Shown here in pieces: positions 57,272 to 64,000 of a DNA stretch of 64,000 nucleotides. Source of the stretch: Chlamydiales bacterium (lineage in GTDB: Bacteria > Chlamydiota > Chlamydiia > Chlamydiales > JAAKFR01); contig JAJACK010000001.1 of assembly GCA_022601535.1 (NCBI GenBank), positions 850,893 to 914,892 of the forward strand, written 5' to 3'. A program made the position numbers and the translations under genes. Under the pieces are notes generated by a model that saw nothing but the letters and a program-made list of their open reading frames with translations, ran no database searches and had not been told where the DNA came from. The first letter of the stretch is position 1. Each line of letters starts with the position of its first letter.

Positions 57272-58602
57272 CAAAAACAGTTTGGTCTTGTTCTGAATGT
57301 GGCACTCAAACGGCGAAATGGGTGGGACAGTGTAACAAGTGTAGCAGCTGGAACTGCGTACATAAAGAGGAAAGTTTTGAGGTGCGTTATGAAAAAGAGG
57401 CTTCAAAAGCTGTTCGTCTCAAAGATGTATCGACACAAGAGACTCCTCGTATTGCGACAAAAATTGGGGAACTCGACCGTCTTTTGTCTGGAGGAATTGT
57501 AAGAGGATCTCTCACCCTTGTGGGTGGTGATCCTGGAATTGGAAAATCAACCCTTCTTTTGCAAACATCTGAAGCTTTGGGGAAGCAAGGGCTTGTTATC
57601 CTCTATGTGTGCGGTGAAGAGTCGGTGGCGCAAACATCGCTTCGAGCAAAGCGGCTTGGAATTAGCAGTGATAATATTCTCTTTTTATGTGAAACAAACT
57701 TGTCTGTGATCAAGCAGCAGATCGATGAAGTGAGTCCCGATCTGCTCATCATCGATTCGATTCAGATCGTCTATAAAGACGCTATCTCTTCGGCTCCTGG
57801 CTCTGTGTCGCAAGTGCGTGAGTGTGCAACAGAGTTTATGCACTTGGCAAAAGGGCGAAATATCGCAACATTTTTGATCGGGCATGTGACGAAGTCAGGT
57901 GAAATTGCAGGGCCCCGTATCTTAGAACACCTCGTCGACACTGTTCTCTATTTCGAAGGAGAAAAACAACACTATTACCGGATTTTAAGGGCGATTAAAA
58001 ACCGCTTTGGATCGGTCGATGAGGTGGCTGTCTTTCAAATGGGATCAGCGGGATTATCAGAGGTTCCTAATCCATCACAAGTATTTTTAGAAGAGCGTGT
58101 TGTAGGTAATACAGGGTCGGTGATTGTGCCAACAATTGAGGGCTCAAGACCGATTTTAATTGAATTACAAGCACTTGTAACAGACGCTGTTTACAGCGCA
58201 CCATCGAGAAGGTGTACCGGCTTTGATTCCAATCGCCTTGCTCTTCTTTTAGCCATTTTAGAAAAGCGCGTTGGATACCAATTCCATAAGCGTGATGTGT
58301 TGCTCTCTATTGCTGGAGGAATGAAAATTGTTGAGCCAGCAATGGATCTTCCAGCAGTGATTGCAATGAGCTCTTCTCTTACCAACCGTCCTGTTGATCC
58401 AAAAACAGTGGTTGTGGGGGAGGTGGGTCTTGGAGGAGAAGTGCGCACAGTTTCCCGCATTGAAACACGGGTGAAAGAGGCGATTAACCTCGGTTTTAGC
58501 CGTGTCATTTTACCGGCGCGTAATGTCAAGGGGCTTGGGAAAAAGATCGAAATTATCGGAGTGAATCATGTTGAAGAAGCGATCAGTCTCTGTTGCAGCT
58601 AG
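57268..58602 (+). CDS. radA: DNA repair protein RadA (Sms)
   Basis: A 444-residue RadA: N-terminal zinc finger (C8, C11, C22, C25), RecA-like ATPase with Walker A GGDPGIGKST (86-95), the RadA-specific KNRFGSVDEVAVFQM motif and a C-terminal Lon-protease-like domain (MKIVEPAMDLPAVIA, VGEVGLGGEVR). It promotes branch migration in recombination. It overlaps rnc by 4 bases and hemC by 35 bases, the order of C. trachomatis CT297-CT299. Confidence 0.95.
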   Translation: MTKTVWSCSECGTQTAKWVGQCNKCSSWNCVHKEESFEVRYEKEASKAVRLKDVSTQETPRIATKIGELDRLLSGGIVRGSLTLVGGDPGIGKSTLLLQTSEALGKQGLVILYVCGEESVAQTSLRAKRLGISSDNILFLCETNLSVIKQQIDEVSPDLLIIDSIQIVYKDAISSAPGSVSQVRECATEFMHLAKGRNIATFLIGHVTKSGEIAGPRILEHLVDTVLYFEGEKQHYYRILRAIKNRFGSVDEVAVFQMGSAGLSEVPNPSQVFLEERVVGNTGSVIVPTIEGSRPILIELQALVTDAVYSAPSRRCTGFDSNRLALLLAILEKRVGYQFHKRDVLLSIAGGMKIVEPAMDLPAVIAMSSSLTNRPVDPKTVVVGEVGLGGEVRTVSRIETRVKEAINLGFSRVILPARNVKGLGKKIEIIGVNHVEEAISLCCS

Positions 58603-59176
58603 AGACTCTAAACTCTCTTGTATGCAAGTGAAGGAGGTAGAAGCTCTCTATCCAATGTTTTCATTTGAGAAAAGACTTGTTAAAACCAGGGGAGACCACG
58701 ACCAAAAAACATCGCTTCGAGAAATGGATAAAACCGATTTTTTTACCCGTGAAATTGATCAAATGCTCTTAAAAAGAGAGTGTGACCTGGCGATTCACTC
58801 AGCAAAAGATCTTCCAGATCCTCTACCAGATGGGCTTGAAGTCCTTGTGTTAACAGAAGGGGTCGACTCTTCAGATTCCCTTGTTGTAAGAGGAGAGCTT
58901 AAAAAAGGAATGGTGATCGCCACGTCTTCACAGAGGAGGGAAGAGGCGGTGAAAATGCTTTGCCCTTCTGTCAACTTTGTCGATATTCGAGGGACAATTG
59001 AGATGCGACTTGCAAAATGGGAAAGAGGAGAGGTAGATGGAGTGGTGCTTGCCGAAGCGGCTCTGATTCGTCTCGGTTTGACCCACCTCCCTCGGGTCAC
59101 ACTTCCAGGTCCTGTTGCCAAGCACCAAGGTCGTTTGGCAATTGTGGGAAGGCGAGGGGAGAATCCGCTTTCATGA
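58568..59176 (+). CDS. hemC: Porphobilinogen deaminase lacking domain 3
   Basis: A 202-residue protein with the first two HemC domains: TRGDHDQKTSL, DLAIHSAKDLPDPLPDG, DSSDSLVVRG, ATSSQRREEAV and DIRGTIEMRLAKW. It ends at HQGRLAIVGRRGE, just where domain 3 should begin. Domain 3 holds the cysteine that anchors the dipyrromethane cofactor, so the usual mechanism is not possible in this chain. Full-length HemC has about 300 residues; chlamydial HemC is known to be short. The ATG lies 35 bases inside radA, and the stop overlaps hemD (ATGA). Confidence 0.85.
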   Translation: MLKKRSVSVAARDSKLSCMQVKEVEALYPMFSFEKRLVKTRGDHDQKTSLREMDKTDFFTREIDQMLLKRECDLAIHSAKDLPDPLPDGLEVLVLTEGVDSSDSLVVRGELKKGMVIATSSQRREEAVKMLCPSVNFVDIRGTIEMRLAKWERGEVDGVVLAEAALIRLGLTHLPRVTLPGPVAKHQGRLAIVGRRGENPLS

Positions 59177-59763
59177 GTGGAACCCTCTATGTAGGTCTCG
59201 ATCCGAGCCGGTATCCTAAAAAAGTTGTCCATCTCCCTTTGATTGAAATCGTTCCAATCTCCTTTGAAGTGAAGGCAATAGAACAGTTTTCGCACGTATT
59301 ATTTACAAGTCGGACAGCCGTCACTCTTTTTTGCAACTATTGCACGCGAGATAAAACCTACATTGTCGTGGGCCCTGCAACTGCCGAAAAACTCGAAGAG
59401 ATCGGATGCCATGCTTCTTATATTGCAGATCCACATACAGGAGAAGGGGTGAGAGATCTTTTGGAAAAACTGACAATCCCTCGCCTTATTTTCCCCCATG
59501 CAAAGAAAGCACGTTCCATCCTACCCACCTATTTAAAAGAGAGAGGACACCTCTCCCTTCCAATTTATGACACCGTTTTTATCCATTACAACCATCCCCC
59601 TAAATTAGAAGATTTCGATGAAATCGTCTTTACAAGTCCATCGACTGTCGATGCTTTTCTCTCCCTTTACGGGAATATTCCAGATCGGTTAAGCTGCACC
59701 TCAATTGGACCAATAACCGAGGCTAGAGTGTGTTTGGCACGATCTTTACACTCCTTTTCTTAA
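59173..59763 (+). CDS. hemD: Uroporphyrinogen-III synthase-like protein
   Basis: A 196-residue protein with a HemD-like plan: two alternating strand-helix domains with HVLFTSRTAVTLFCNYC, YIVVGPATAEKLEEIGC, LIFPHAKKARSILPTYLKERG and EIVFTSPSTVDAFLSLYG followed by SCTSIGPITEARV. It should cyclise hydroxymethylbilane to uroporphyrinogen III, the step after HemC. It is shorter than the usual 240-250 residues and begins in an ATGA overlap with hemC. The end overlaps the next gene by 34 bases. Confidence 0.8.
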   Translation: MSGTLYVGLDPSRYPKKVVHLPLIEIVPISFEVKAIEQFSHVLFTSRTAVTLFCNYCTRDKTYIVVGPATAEKLEEIGCHASYIADPHTGEGVRDLLEKLTIPRLIFPHAKKARSILPTYLKERGHLSLPIYDTVFIHYNHPPKLEDFDEIVFTSPSTVDAFLSLYGNIPDRLSCTSIGPITEARVCLARSLHSFS

Positions 59764-60122
59764 TCCATGCGGGGGATGCAGAATTCACCTACGACAAAGC
59801 ATATCCAGATTATGCGGAGCTGAAACTGTCTGATGTAAGCCATTGCGTCACCTTTGTAAATGATCAAGAAAAAATACAAGCGGGGACCATGCCCCTTGAA
59901 GAGTTTTTGCAAAACTTGATCTCGAAAGAATTTCATCCCGTTCCCCCAACAATCAGATTGCTTACCGAATCAGGTGTTGAACTCCCAATTGAAGTGAGAA
60001 ATCCATCTTATAACGCGATCGATGATACATTGACATTTCAAGTCTATTTGCTCACTCCATTTGATCAAAATTTGGTCGAAAATGTAACGCTTTTTGTCGA
60101 CGGAAATAATTTATTGCTTTAG
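59730..60122 (+). CDS. Exported hypothetical protein, 130 aa
   Basis: A 130-residue protein with a short Sec-like signal (MFGTIFTLLFLIHAGDAEF, cleavage likely after GDA) and a beta-rich soluble domain (CVTFVNDQEKIQAGTMPLEE, TFQVYLLTPFDQNLVENVTL). The start is GTG 59730, inside the 3' end of hemD. No family is recognised. The likely place is the periplasm. It is followed after 32 bases by the superoxide dismutase gene. Confidence 0.62.
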   Translation: MFGTIFTLLFLIHAGDAEFTYDKAYPDYAELKLSDVSHCVTFVNDQEKIQAGTMPLEEFLQNLISKEFHPVPPTIRLLTESGVELPIEVRNPSYNAIDDTLTFQVYLLTPFDQNLVENVTLFVDGNNLLL

Positions 60123-60154
60123 GCTTGGTGAAAAACAAAAAAAAGAGGTAGACG

Positions 60155-60760
60155 ATGAAAGTTACACTCCCCGATCTTCCCTATGACTACGACGCTCTTC
60201 AGCCCGCGATCAGTGGTGAGATTATGCAAATCCACCACCAAAAGCACCACCAGGCGTATGTAAACAACTTGAATATTGCCCTTGAAGGCTACCACGATGC
60301 AATGGCACAAAAAGACCTCAACAATATGATCGCCTTCCAATCGGCCCTCCGTTTCAATGGAGGAGGACATCTCAATCACTCCCTTTTTTGGGAAAATCTC
60401 GCCCCCGAAGGGACGTCTAAAGGGCCTGAAGGCTCTCTAGCCAAAGCGATCGATCAACGGTGGGGTTCGCTTAAAAATTTTATTGACACATTCAATGCTC
60501 AGGTGGCTCCACTCCAAGGATCTGGATGGGGATGGCTTTGTTATTGCGTTGGATCTAAGTCTGTTATGATATGGAATACCTCAAACCAAGATCCCCTCTT
60601 TGGGACGACAGGGCTTATCCCTCTCCTAGGGATCGACGTTTGGGAACACGCCTACTACCTTCAATATAAGAATGTCCGTCCAGAGTACCTAAAAAATATT
60701 TGGAAAGTGATCAATTGGAAAGTTGTCTCTCAGAGGTACGAAAAAGCCGTGGCTCCGTAA
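60155..60760 (+). CDS. sodA: Superoxide dismutase, manganese type
   Basis: A 201-residue Fe/Mn superoxide dismutase with metal ligands H27 ([13 protein letters not shown]), H75 ([11 protein letters not shown]), D160 and H164 ([11 protein letters not shown]). The GGGH and LQGSGWGWL motifs, with Gln120, follow the manganese-type pattern. It removes superoxide in the cytoplasm. An AAAGAGG Shine-Dalgarno lies upstream. Order before accD matches C. trachomatis CT294-CT293. Confidence 0.94.
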   Translation: MKVTLPDLPYDYDALQPAISGEIMQIHHQKHHQAYVNNLNIALEGYHDAMAQKDLNNMIAFQSALRFNGGGHLNHSLFWENLAPEGTSKGPEGSLAKAIDQRWGSLKNFIDTFNAQVAPLQGSGWGWLCYCVGSKSVMIWNTSNQDPLFGTTGLIPLLGIDVWEHAYYLQYKNVRPEYLKNIWKVINWKVVSQRYEKAVAP

Positions 60761-60772
60761 AGGAAAATGAGG

Positions 60773-60778
60773 TATAAT
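60773..60778 (+). promoter_or_regulatory. Consensus -10 box placed for a nearly leaderless accD mRNA
   Basis: A perfect TATAAT ends 8 bases before the accD ATG (60787), the same geometry as dnaG. No clear -35 and no Shine-Dalgarno. If used, transcription would begin almost at the start codon. Confidence 0.4.
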
Positions 60779-60786
60779 AGTCTCTT

Positions 60787-61704
60787 ATGCGACTCTTTTC
60801 AAGGGATAAACCCAAGATAAAAATTGAGACAGAGAAGGCCGATGGCTTTAGTGGATGGCTCAAGTGCACCAGTTGCCAGGAGATGATCCACACCAACGAG
60901 CTCACTTTGAATAACAACTGTTGTCCTAAGTGTGACTACCACTATCGGATTTCGGTGAGAAGAAGGATCGAGATGCTTTCTGACAAGGAAACATTTCAAG
61001 AACTCTTCGATGAGATCCGTTCAGTGGATCCTCTGAAATTCCAGGATAGCAAGCCGTACTCTAAGCGCCTAAAACAGGCCACAGAGAAGTCGGGGGAATC
61101 CGAGGCGATCATTACAGGGGAGTGTCGAATTGGAGGAACACGGGCTGCTTTGGGGGTCTTTGACTTCAATTTTATGGCTGGCTCGATGGGCTCTGTTGTT
61201 GGAGAGCGGCTCACCCGTTTGATCGAATACGCTTTAAATGAAAAAATTCCTTTAGTGACTGTCTCGGCATCTGGTGGGGCTAGGATGCAAGAGTCAACTC
61301 TTTCCTTAATGCAAATGGCCAAAACATCTGCAGCTCTTGCAAAGCTTCACGATGCAAAAATTCCTTACCTCTCCATTCTGACCAATCCCACATCAGGAGG
61401 GGTGACAGCCTCTTTTGCCTCACTTGGAGACCTCATTATTGCTGAACCAAAAGCACTGATCTGCTTTGCAGGTCCACGTGTTGTTGAGCAGACAATCCGG
61501 CAAAAGCTTCCAGCTGGAGCGCAGAAATCAGAATTTCTTCTCAAACATGGAATGATCGATGCCATTGTGACACGTCATGAAATAAAAGAGAGGGTCTCTC
61601 TTCTCCTAGAATATTTGACAGAGAACACAAGATCGTTCTCTTCAAAAGAAGAACTCTCTAAAAATTTGCACGAATTGTTTTTGTTGACAGATGATCCCGA
61701 TTGA
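60787..61704 (+). CDS. accD: Acetyl-CoA carboxylase carboxyltransferase, beta subunit
   Basis: A 305-residue protein with the N-terminal zinc ribbon (C27, C30 and the CCPKC pair at 45-49) and the crotonase-like carboxyltransferase fold ([46 protein letters not shown]). With AccA it transfers the carboxyl group from biotin to acetyl-CoA in fatty-acid synthesis. It leads a run into dut, with only 17 bases between accD's stop and the dut ATG. Confidence 0.95.
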   Translation: MRLFSRDKPKIKIETEKADGFSGWLKCTSCQEMIHTNELTLNNNCCPKCDYHYRISVRRRIEMLSDKETFQELFDEIRSVDPLKFQDSKPYSKRLKQATEKSGESEAIITGECRIGGTRAALGVFDFNFMAGSMGSVVGERLTRLIEYALNEKIPLVTVSASGGARMQESTLSLMQMAKTSAALAKLHDAKIPYLSILTNPTSGGVTASFASLGDLIIAEPKALICFAGPRVVEQTIRQKLPAGAQKSEFLLKHGMIDAIVTRHEIKERVSLLLEYLTENTRSFSSKEELSKNLHELFLLTDDPD

Positions 61705-61721
61705 GAGATGATCGCCTCCCG

Positions 61722-62165
61722 ATGAACAAAGTATCTATCCCCACTATTTCAGAACATGAAGACCTTCCAAGCTATGCAACAGAAGGATCTGCAGGAGCAG
61801 ATGTCTATGCAAATGTGTCAGAGCCATTTGTAATCAATCCAGCTGATTCAGCGCTTATTCCCACAGGATTGAGTTGTGAGATACCACAAGGGTATGAGAT
61901 CCAAGTTCGTCCGCGGAGTGGACATGCTCTTAAAGCTCAAGTCACCATTTTAAATGGACCAGGCACAATCGATTCTGACTATCGTGGTGAGATCAAGGTG
62001 ATTTTGATCAATCATGGAAAAAAACCCTTTGTAGTTGAACCGAAGATGCGAATTGCCCAGTTTGTTGTTGCAAAAGTTGAGCAAGCACACTTTGTTAAAG
62101 TGGAAGAGGCACTTACTACGACAAGTCGTGGAAGTGGTGGTTTTGGACATACAGGGGTGGACTAG
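61722..62165 (+). CDS. dut: Deoxyuridine 5'-triphosphate nucleotidohydrolase
   Basis: A 147-residue dUTPase with the five family motifs: [46 protein letters not shown] and the C-terminal [11 protein letters not shown] arm. It keeps uracil out of DNA and supplies dUMP. A TTG at 61701 allows seven more residues and would overlap the accD stop, but the ATG at 61722 fits the family start. It lies 4 bases before ptsN1. Confidence 0.95.
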   Translation: MNKVSIPTISEHEDLPSYATEGSAGADVYANVSEPFVINPADSALIPTGLSCEIPQGYEIQVRPRSGHALKAQVTILNGPGTIDSDYRGEIKVILINHGKKPFVVEPKMRIAQFVVAKVEQAHFVKVEEALTTTSRGSGGFGHTGVD

Positions 62166-62169
62166 TTAC

Positions 62170-62658
62170 ATGTTTCCCGAAAAACAAGGAAAGCAGAGTG
62201 ATAAACCGTCAAACGTGATTTCAAAATATCTAAGCTCTAAGTTAGTGACTTTCCTTCACTCTGACGATCGGAATGGAGCTTTAGAAGAGCTCATCGACTT
62301 ACTCGATCAACAAAAATATCTCGAAGATAAGGCTGCCTTTCACAAAGCAATTTTAGAGAGAGAGAAACTCGTTTCAACAGGGATTGGGATGGGAGTGGCT
62401 CTTCCTCATGCAAAACTTCCAGAGTATGAGAAATTTTTTATCGCAATTGGCATACACCAAAAAGGGATTCCTTGGGATGCTTTAGATGGGATGCCTGTAC
62501 GCCTTGTTTTTATCATCGGTGGGCCTGATGATAGACAGACAGAATACCTACAACTTCTTTCTCATTTGACACTTGCAATAAAAGACAATGAACGTCGAAA
62601 AAAAATGTTGCAATTGAACCATCCAAAAGAGATTATAGCCCTTTTTAAAGGGGTTTAA
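62170..62658 (+). CDS. ptsN: PTS EIIA-Ntr protein
   Basis: A 162-residue EIIA of the nitrogen-PTS type, with the phosphorylated His80 in STGIGMGVALPHAKLP and the LVFIIGGPDD and LLSHLTLAI segments. It should accept phosphate from HPr (ptsH, 44739). Such proteins regulate transport and metabolism rather than carrying sugar. It follows dut after 4 bases and precedes a second, fused EIIA gene with no space, matching C. trachomatis CT290-CT292. Confidence 0.92.
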   Translation: MFPEKQGKQSDKPSNVISKYLSSKLVTFLHSDDRNGALEELIDLLDQQKYLEDKAAFHKAILEREKLVSTGIGMGVALPHAKLPEYEKFFIAIGIHQKGIPWDALDGMPVRLVFIIGGPDDRQTEYLQLLSHLTLAIKDNERRKKMLQLNHPKEIIALFKGV

Positions 62659-63318
62659 TTGGATTTAGAACTTAAAGATGTATCAGATCTGCTCAATGTT
62701 TCAGAATCAACGATTCACCGTTGGATTTCTGAGGGAAAGATTCCTGCTTATCAAATCGATAAGCAGTACCGCTTCTCCCGTTCGGAAATTGAAGATTGGC
62801 TTATCACTCAAAAAGTGGATCTTCCTGACCATGAAGCTGTGAAGAGTCATATGCAGTTTAGTCTTTATCGAGGGCTTTACCGTGGAGATGTTCTCACAGA
62901 TGTTCCAGGAGAAACTAAAGAAGAAATTTTTGCAGCAGTGCTACACACCGTTGCAAAGCGGTTTGATTTAGATAGTGAGGTTCTCCAAGAATTTTTTCTC
63001 GATCGGGAGCAAATGATGCCTACTGGCCTCGGTCATGGAGTGGCGGTCCCTCATACGAGAGATTTTTTCTTAAGTACCCATTATGATATGATGGTTGTCG
63101 CCTATCCAAAGCAGCCGATTGATTACGGTTCCCTCGATTCTGAGCCGGTCCATACGCTTTTTTTCCTCTTTGCACAAGAAGATCGGACACATCTCAACCT
63201 TCTTTCCAAAATTGCACACCTCAGTGCCAATGAAAAGACACGCGCTTTCTATCGCACCAGACCTTCCAAACAACGTCTCTTAGATTTCATCAAGCACTGG
63301 GAGAGCGCTCTCTCATAG
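62659..63318 (+). CDS. ptsN: PTS EIIA-Ntr protein with N-terminal helix-turn-helix
   Basis: A 219-residue fusion. Residues 1-50 form a MerR/excisionase-type winged helix (DVSDLLNVSESTIHRWISEG, YQIDKQYRFSRSEIEDWL). Residues about 70-219 are an EIIA-Ntr domain with the phospho-acceptor His132 in PTGLGHGVAVPHTRD. This joins a DNA-binding head to a PTS phosphorylation sensor, so it may act as a phosphorylation-controlled transcription factor. The start is TTG 62659, right after the ptsN1 stop, with AGGGG upstream. Confidence 0.9.
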   Translation: MDLELKDVSDLLNVSESTIHRWISEGKIPAYQIDKQYRFSRSEIEDWLITQKVDLPDHEAVKSHMQFSLYRGLYRGDVLTDVPGETKEEIFAAVLHTVAKRFDLDSEVLQEFFLDREQMMPTGLGHGVAVPHTRDFFLSTHYDMMVVAYPKQPIDYGSLDSEPVHTLFFLFAQEDRTHLNLLSKIAHLSANEKTRAFYRTRPSKQRLLDFIKHWESALS

Positions 63319-63354
63319 AGAGAGTAAATTTATCTATTGTCGGGAGAGTGAGAT

Positions 63355-63483
63355 ATGATTTTTTTTAGATGGAGTTTACTGTTTCTATGCATAGGAATTT
63401 TGGCTGTCGGGTGTGATGGAGGATGGTTAACAAAACAATCGATAGAGGTCAATGCAGATACCGGCGAGATCATAGAGGATTAA
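63355..63483 (+). CDS. Small putative lipoprotein, 42 aa
   Basis: A 42-residue frame with a basic-hydrophobic start (MIFFRWSLLFLCIGILAVGC) ending in a lipobox-like AVGC with Cys20, then a 22-residue acidic tail (DGGWLTKQSIEVNADTGEII). This size and form are like entericidin-type mini-lipoproteins. GGGAGAG precedes the ATG at good spacing. The -3 position is Ala rather than Leu, which weakens the lipobox. Confidence 0.6.
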   Translation: MIFFRWSLLFLCIGILAVGCDGGWLTKQSIEVNADTGEIIED

Positions 63484-63497
63484 ACTCTTTTCTACTG

Positions 63498-64000
<503 letters not shown>

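Noticed and set aside
59017-59172. Upstream extension of hemD
   Set aside because: It lies inside hemC in another frame; the ATGA overlap at 59173 is a natural start.
59173-59763. HemC domain 3 displaced into the next frame by a frameshift
   Set aside because: The downstream frame reads as HemD from its ATG, and no domain-3 cysteine motif is seen in any frame.
63301-63312. GAGAGCGCTCTC palindrome as a terminator after ptsN2
   Set aside because: It codes for the last residues of the EIIA protein and is not followed by a T-run.

Overview
This window is chromosomal DNA of a member of the Chlamydiota. The evidence is a set of chlamydial hallmarks: a glycyl-tRNA synthetase with alpha and beta chains fused in one protein, a fused E1 alpha/beta keto-acid dehydrogenase, an EIIA protein with an N-terminal helix-turn-helix, the zinc-free L36 and S14 ribosomal proteins, and long runs of genes in the order remembered from Chlamydia trachomatis (thioredoxins-rnpA-rpmH-rpmJ-rpsN; uvrC-mutS-dnaG-glyQS-pgsA; ABC-F-xerC-rnz-lon-tsaB-rpsU-dnaJ-pdhAB-comEC; ptsH-ptsI-ybaB-dnaX; pgm-CT296-like-rnc-radA-hemC; sod-accD-dut-ptsN-ptsN-mnmA). 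These runs are joined differently here. Extra genes and an RHS toxin locus suggest an environmental, amoeba-type chlamydia rather than a Chlamydiaceae pathogen. The genus cannot be fixed from the sequence alone.

Layout. 1-2744: minus-strand RNA-modification/unknown operon and two exported thioredoxin-fold proteins. 2731-3735: rnpA-rpmH (minus) and rpmJ-rpsN (plus) from divergent promoters, with a strong terminator. 3920-6599: GYF-domain membrane protein, Asp23/AmaP-like pair, purine permease. 6535-17766: DNA repair and replication (uvrC, mutS, dnaG), glyQS, a glycosyltransferase and pgsA. 17763-27157: a tightly packed minus-strand cluster from lon down to an ABC-F protein. 27295-32587: tsaB, three small orphan genes, rpsU, dnaJ, pdhAB and a membrane J-protein. 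32547-34726: comEC and a CT338-like protein.

34747-43790 is the accessory island. It holds a 1672-residue RHS protein with a signal peptide and a type-37-like toxin tip, two paralogous putative immunity proteins, an orphan second toxin tip with its own putative immunity gene, copied fragments of the RHS core and tip junction, and a minus-strand gene for an unusual protein: an Inc-like double membrane segment, a proline-rich repeat, and a phosphoribosyltransferase-like domain with a PRPP-loop motif. A 54-bp repeat flanks that gene. The island sits between core genes that are neighbours in other chlamydiae.

43826-64000: a regulatory PTS (hprK, ptsH, ptsI) with ybaB and dnaX; an Inc-like protein; a PgpH-type c-di-AMP phosphodiesterase followed by overlapping SDR and DEAD-box genes; phosphoglucomutase; rnc-radA-hemC-hemD; sod; accD-dut-ptsN1-ptsN2; a tiny lipoprotein; and the start of mnmA. 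HPrK, HPr, EI and two EIIA-Ntr proteins are present without any sugar permease, which points to a signalling rather than a transport role. No tRNA, rRNA, CRISPR array or transposase was found.
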